This document shows, in pieces, positions 62,705 to 64,000 of a DNA stretch of 64,000 nucleotides. How positions within the stretch are numbered: position 1 is the first letter of the stretch; each line of letters starts with the position of its first letter. The position numbers and the translations under genes are program-made. Source of the DNA: Gracilaria vermiculophylla (taxonomy: Eukaryota; Rhodophyta; Florideophyceae; Gracilariales; Gracilariaceae); contig JAHNZQ020003149.1 in assembly GCA_019155205.2 (NCBI GenBank), positions 831,171-895,170 of the forward strand, written 5' to 3'. Under the pieces are notes generated by a model. It saw only the letters and a program-made list of their open reading frames with translations. It was not told where the DNA came from and ran no database searches.

Positions 62705-64000
62705 ATGTCTACCCAACGTAGCAACGTAACGCATCTATACATGCAAAATCGACCAGTGGTAGTTGCTGCAGCTCTAGGAGTAACTTTAGTTATTCACAAA
62801 CGAACTTCATCAAAACGAAAACGTAGAACACCAGGTTCCAAAAATATTATCTTTGTACAGAGCACTTGGACGACCGACTACCTTGGATCTGGCCCTATCC
62901 ACTTTTTGCGTTCCTTAAAACGTCGTTTTCAAATTCCAAGAATTATGTTCTTTGTTGATAGTTCAAATGGTGAACTGTGCGCCCTGTGTCACAAGAGAGT
63001 ATAGCGCAAATAGCTCATCTGTTTTCCAACAGGTTATGGGCCCAGCTAAACGCTAGGACCCTGGGTTCAATTCCCAGAAGTGACCTGAGCCTGAGAAATT
63101 GTACATGTGTACAGCAGTGGTCAAAAGTGGTTACTGTAAGCTTGACGTCTCGTTCTGTAAGAAAGTACAGGGCGAGGGGGCGTGTTGATAGTTCAAATGG
63201 TGGACTGTGCGCCCTGTGTCACAAGAGAGTATAGCGCAAAGAGCTCATCTGTTTTTCAACATTCTTGAAGCTTGTAGAAGACCTAACTTCTTTTTTCCCA
63301 CACATATGGAAACAACAGAAGAATGCAGCTGGGAGGAAAAGGACTCTTCCTGAAATAAAAAGTTTTGCCTGTCTACGAATTCTAGGAATTGCTAGATCAC
63401 TTGATGATCTAGATGATGGGTGTCGAATGGGAGCAGAGATCATCAGGACATACTTTTACCATTTTTGTTCTTCTATTCTATAGCTTTATGGGGAGAGATA
63501 TTTCAACAGACTACCGACAAAAAGCGAACTACAGGAAATCTCGGACAGGTATAGTGAACACGACTTTAAAGGGTACATTGGATGTATTGATGGGTGCAAA
63601 ACAACGTGTAAGAACTGCCCTTGCTCACTGAAAGGACAGTATCACAATGCAAAGGAGGCAAAGCTGGCCACAAGTCCTGTTAAAACATGGGCAGATAGAG
63701 ATTTTTACGTATGGCATTGGTTCGTGGGTAGGTGTGGCACAAACAATGACAAAACGCTGTTGGAAGTATCACCTTTATTCAATTCGATCTTGAACGGTAT
63801 GTATGATATAAACCTTCTTAATGACTACAGATTGCATCGGCATGCGCCGATCAAGCGCCTGGGATACTGTCTTGTTGATGGGAAATTTCCTCGATGGACA
63901 ATATTTGCGCGACCAGTTTATTCTGCGGCAAACAGGAACGAGATGCGGTATACAAACGTCCAAGAAGCATTGAGACAGGGCATAGAGAGAGCATTTGGTG
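62705..64000 (+). pseudogene. PIF/Harbinger-type transposase, interrupted and truncated by window end
   Basis: The frame starts at the ATG 62705 and runs to 62952, where a TRIM element intervenes; it resumes in the same frame at 63262 after one copy of the TTCTT duplication. Recognisable blocks are FLRSLKRRFQIPRIMF, CLRILGIARSLDDLDDGCRMG, then past an in-frame TAG at 63481-63483: GYIGCIDGCKTTCKNCP, SLKGQYHNAKEAKLATSP, DFYVWHWFVGRCGTNNDKTLLEVSPLF and, at the edge, QEALRQGIERAFGV. These match the plant-type Harbinger transposase (DDE_Tnp_4 / Plant_tran) order. The frame is open from 63484 to 64000. Confidence 0.88.
62953..63261 (+). mobile_element. TRIM: miniature LTR retrotransposon, 309 bp
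   Basis: Two 79-bp LTRs, 62953-63031 and 63183-63261, start TGTTGATAGTTC and end CAACA; they differ at few positions. The primer site GGTTATGGGCCCAGC (63032-63046) follows the first LTR directly and targets the same initiator-Met tRNA half as the Copia element nearby. A polypurine tract GGGCGAGGGGGCG precedes the second LTR. TTCTT flanks both sides (62948-62952, 63262-63266), a perfect duplication. The internal 151 bp code for nothing. Confidence 0.95.

Noticed and set aside
63005..63090. tRNA gene across the TRIM leader
   Set aside because: B box and T-arm hairpin are present but the acceptor stem does not pair, and the site spans an LTR-primer site junction.
1..64000. CRISPR array, prophage or bacterial operon
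   Set aside because: No spaced direct repeats and no operon-like gene runs; spliceosomal introns, LTR elements and ING, UBC12 and EF-G2mt genes show nuclear eukaryotic DNA.

Overview
The window is nuclear DNA of a eukaryote with compact, almost intronless genes packed into an island between nests of transposable elements. The few introns are short GT-AG introns of about 84-116 bp, one with a TACTAAC branch point. Neighbouring convergent genes stop only 17 and 29 bp apart. Two sulfotransferase-family genes are present and LTR retrotransposons are abundant. Together this suggests a florideophyte red alga of the Chondrus crispus type. That is an inference; no marker gene in the window proves it.

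Left flank (1-29.9 kb): decayed mobile DNA. A chromodomain-bearing Gypsy remnant (pol about 724-4370) is followed by an opposite-strand coding remnant cut by a 554-bp solo LTR (5692-6245) with a perfect GTATG duplication. A Tc1-like copy (7929-9121) and AT-rich DNA follow. The main element is a 12-kb Gypsy chromovirus on the minus strand (12235-24197). It has two LTRs, a 100-N gap, gag, protease, RT, RNase H, integrase and chromodomain, and also an antisense ORF of 323 aa between pol and its 3' LTR. That LTR is itself split by a second Tc1-like element. A second, unrelated Gypsy pol remnant lies at 24.2-27.1 kb, then AT-rich DNA.

Gene island (29.9-55.4 kb): an unrecognised 339-aa protein; an ING-type PHD protein; dTMP kinase; a Cid1/Trf4-like nucleotidyltransferase; a bHLH factor; a four-finger C2H2 protein; a soluble-type sulfotransferase; an OTU protease; the NEDD8 E2 UBC12; a second OTU protease; one good and one doubtful spliced mini-gene; a two-EF-hand protein; an RNase H fused to two zinc fingers; a Golgi-type sulfotransferase-like protein with altered cofactor motifs; and mitochondrial EF-G2 with one intron. 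The 33-42 kb stretch is extremely GC- and CpG-rich. The functions are chromatin and transcription, RNA tailing, nucleotide supply, ubiquitin/NEDD8 control, polysaccharide sulfation and mitochondrial ribosome recycling. No single pathway joins them, except the OTU-UBC12-OTU neighbourhood.

Right flank (55.9-64 kb): a structurally complete Copia element on the minus strand with 222-bp LTRs, GACTC duplications, an initiator-Met-type primer site and a polypurine tract. One LTR is again split by a Tc1-like element of the same family, and the RT/RNase H junction is split by an 847-bp insertion. Beyond it a PIF/Harbinger-type transposase pseudogene is interrupted by a 309-bp TRIM element and runs off the window end.
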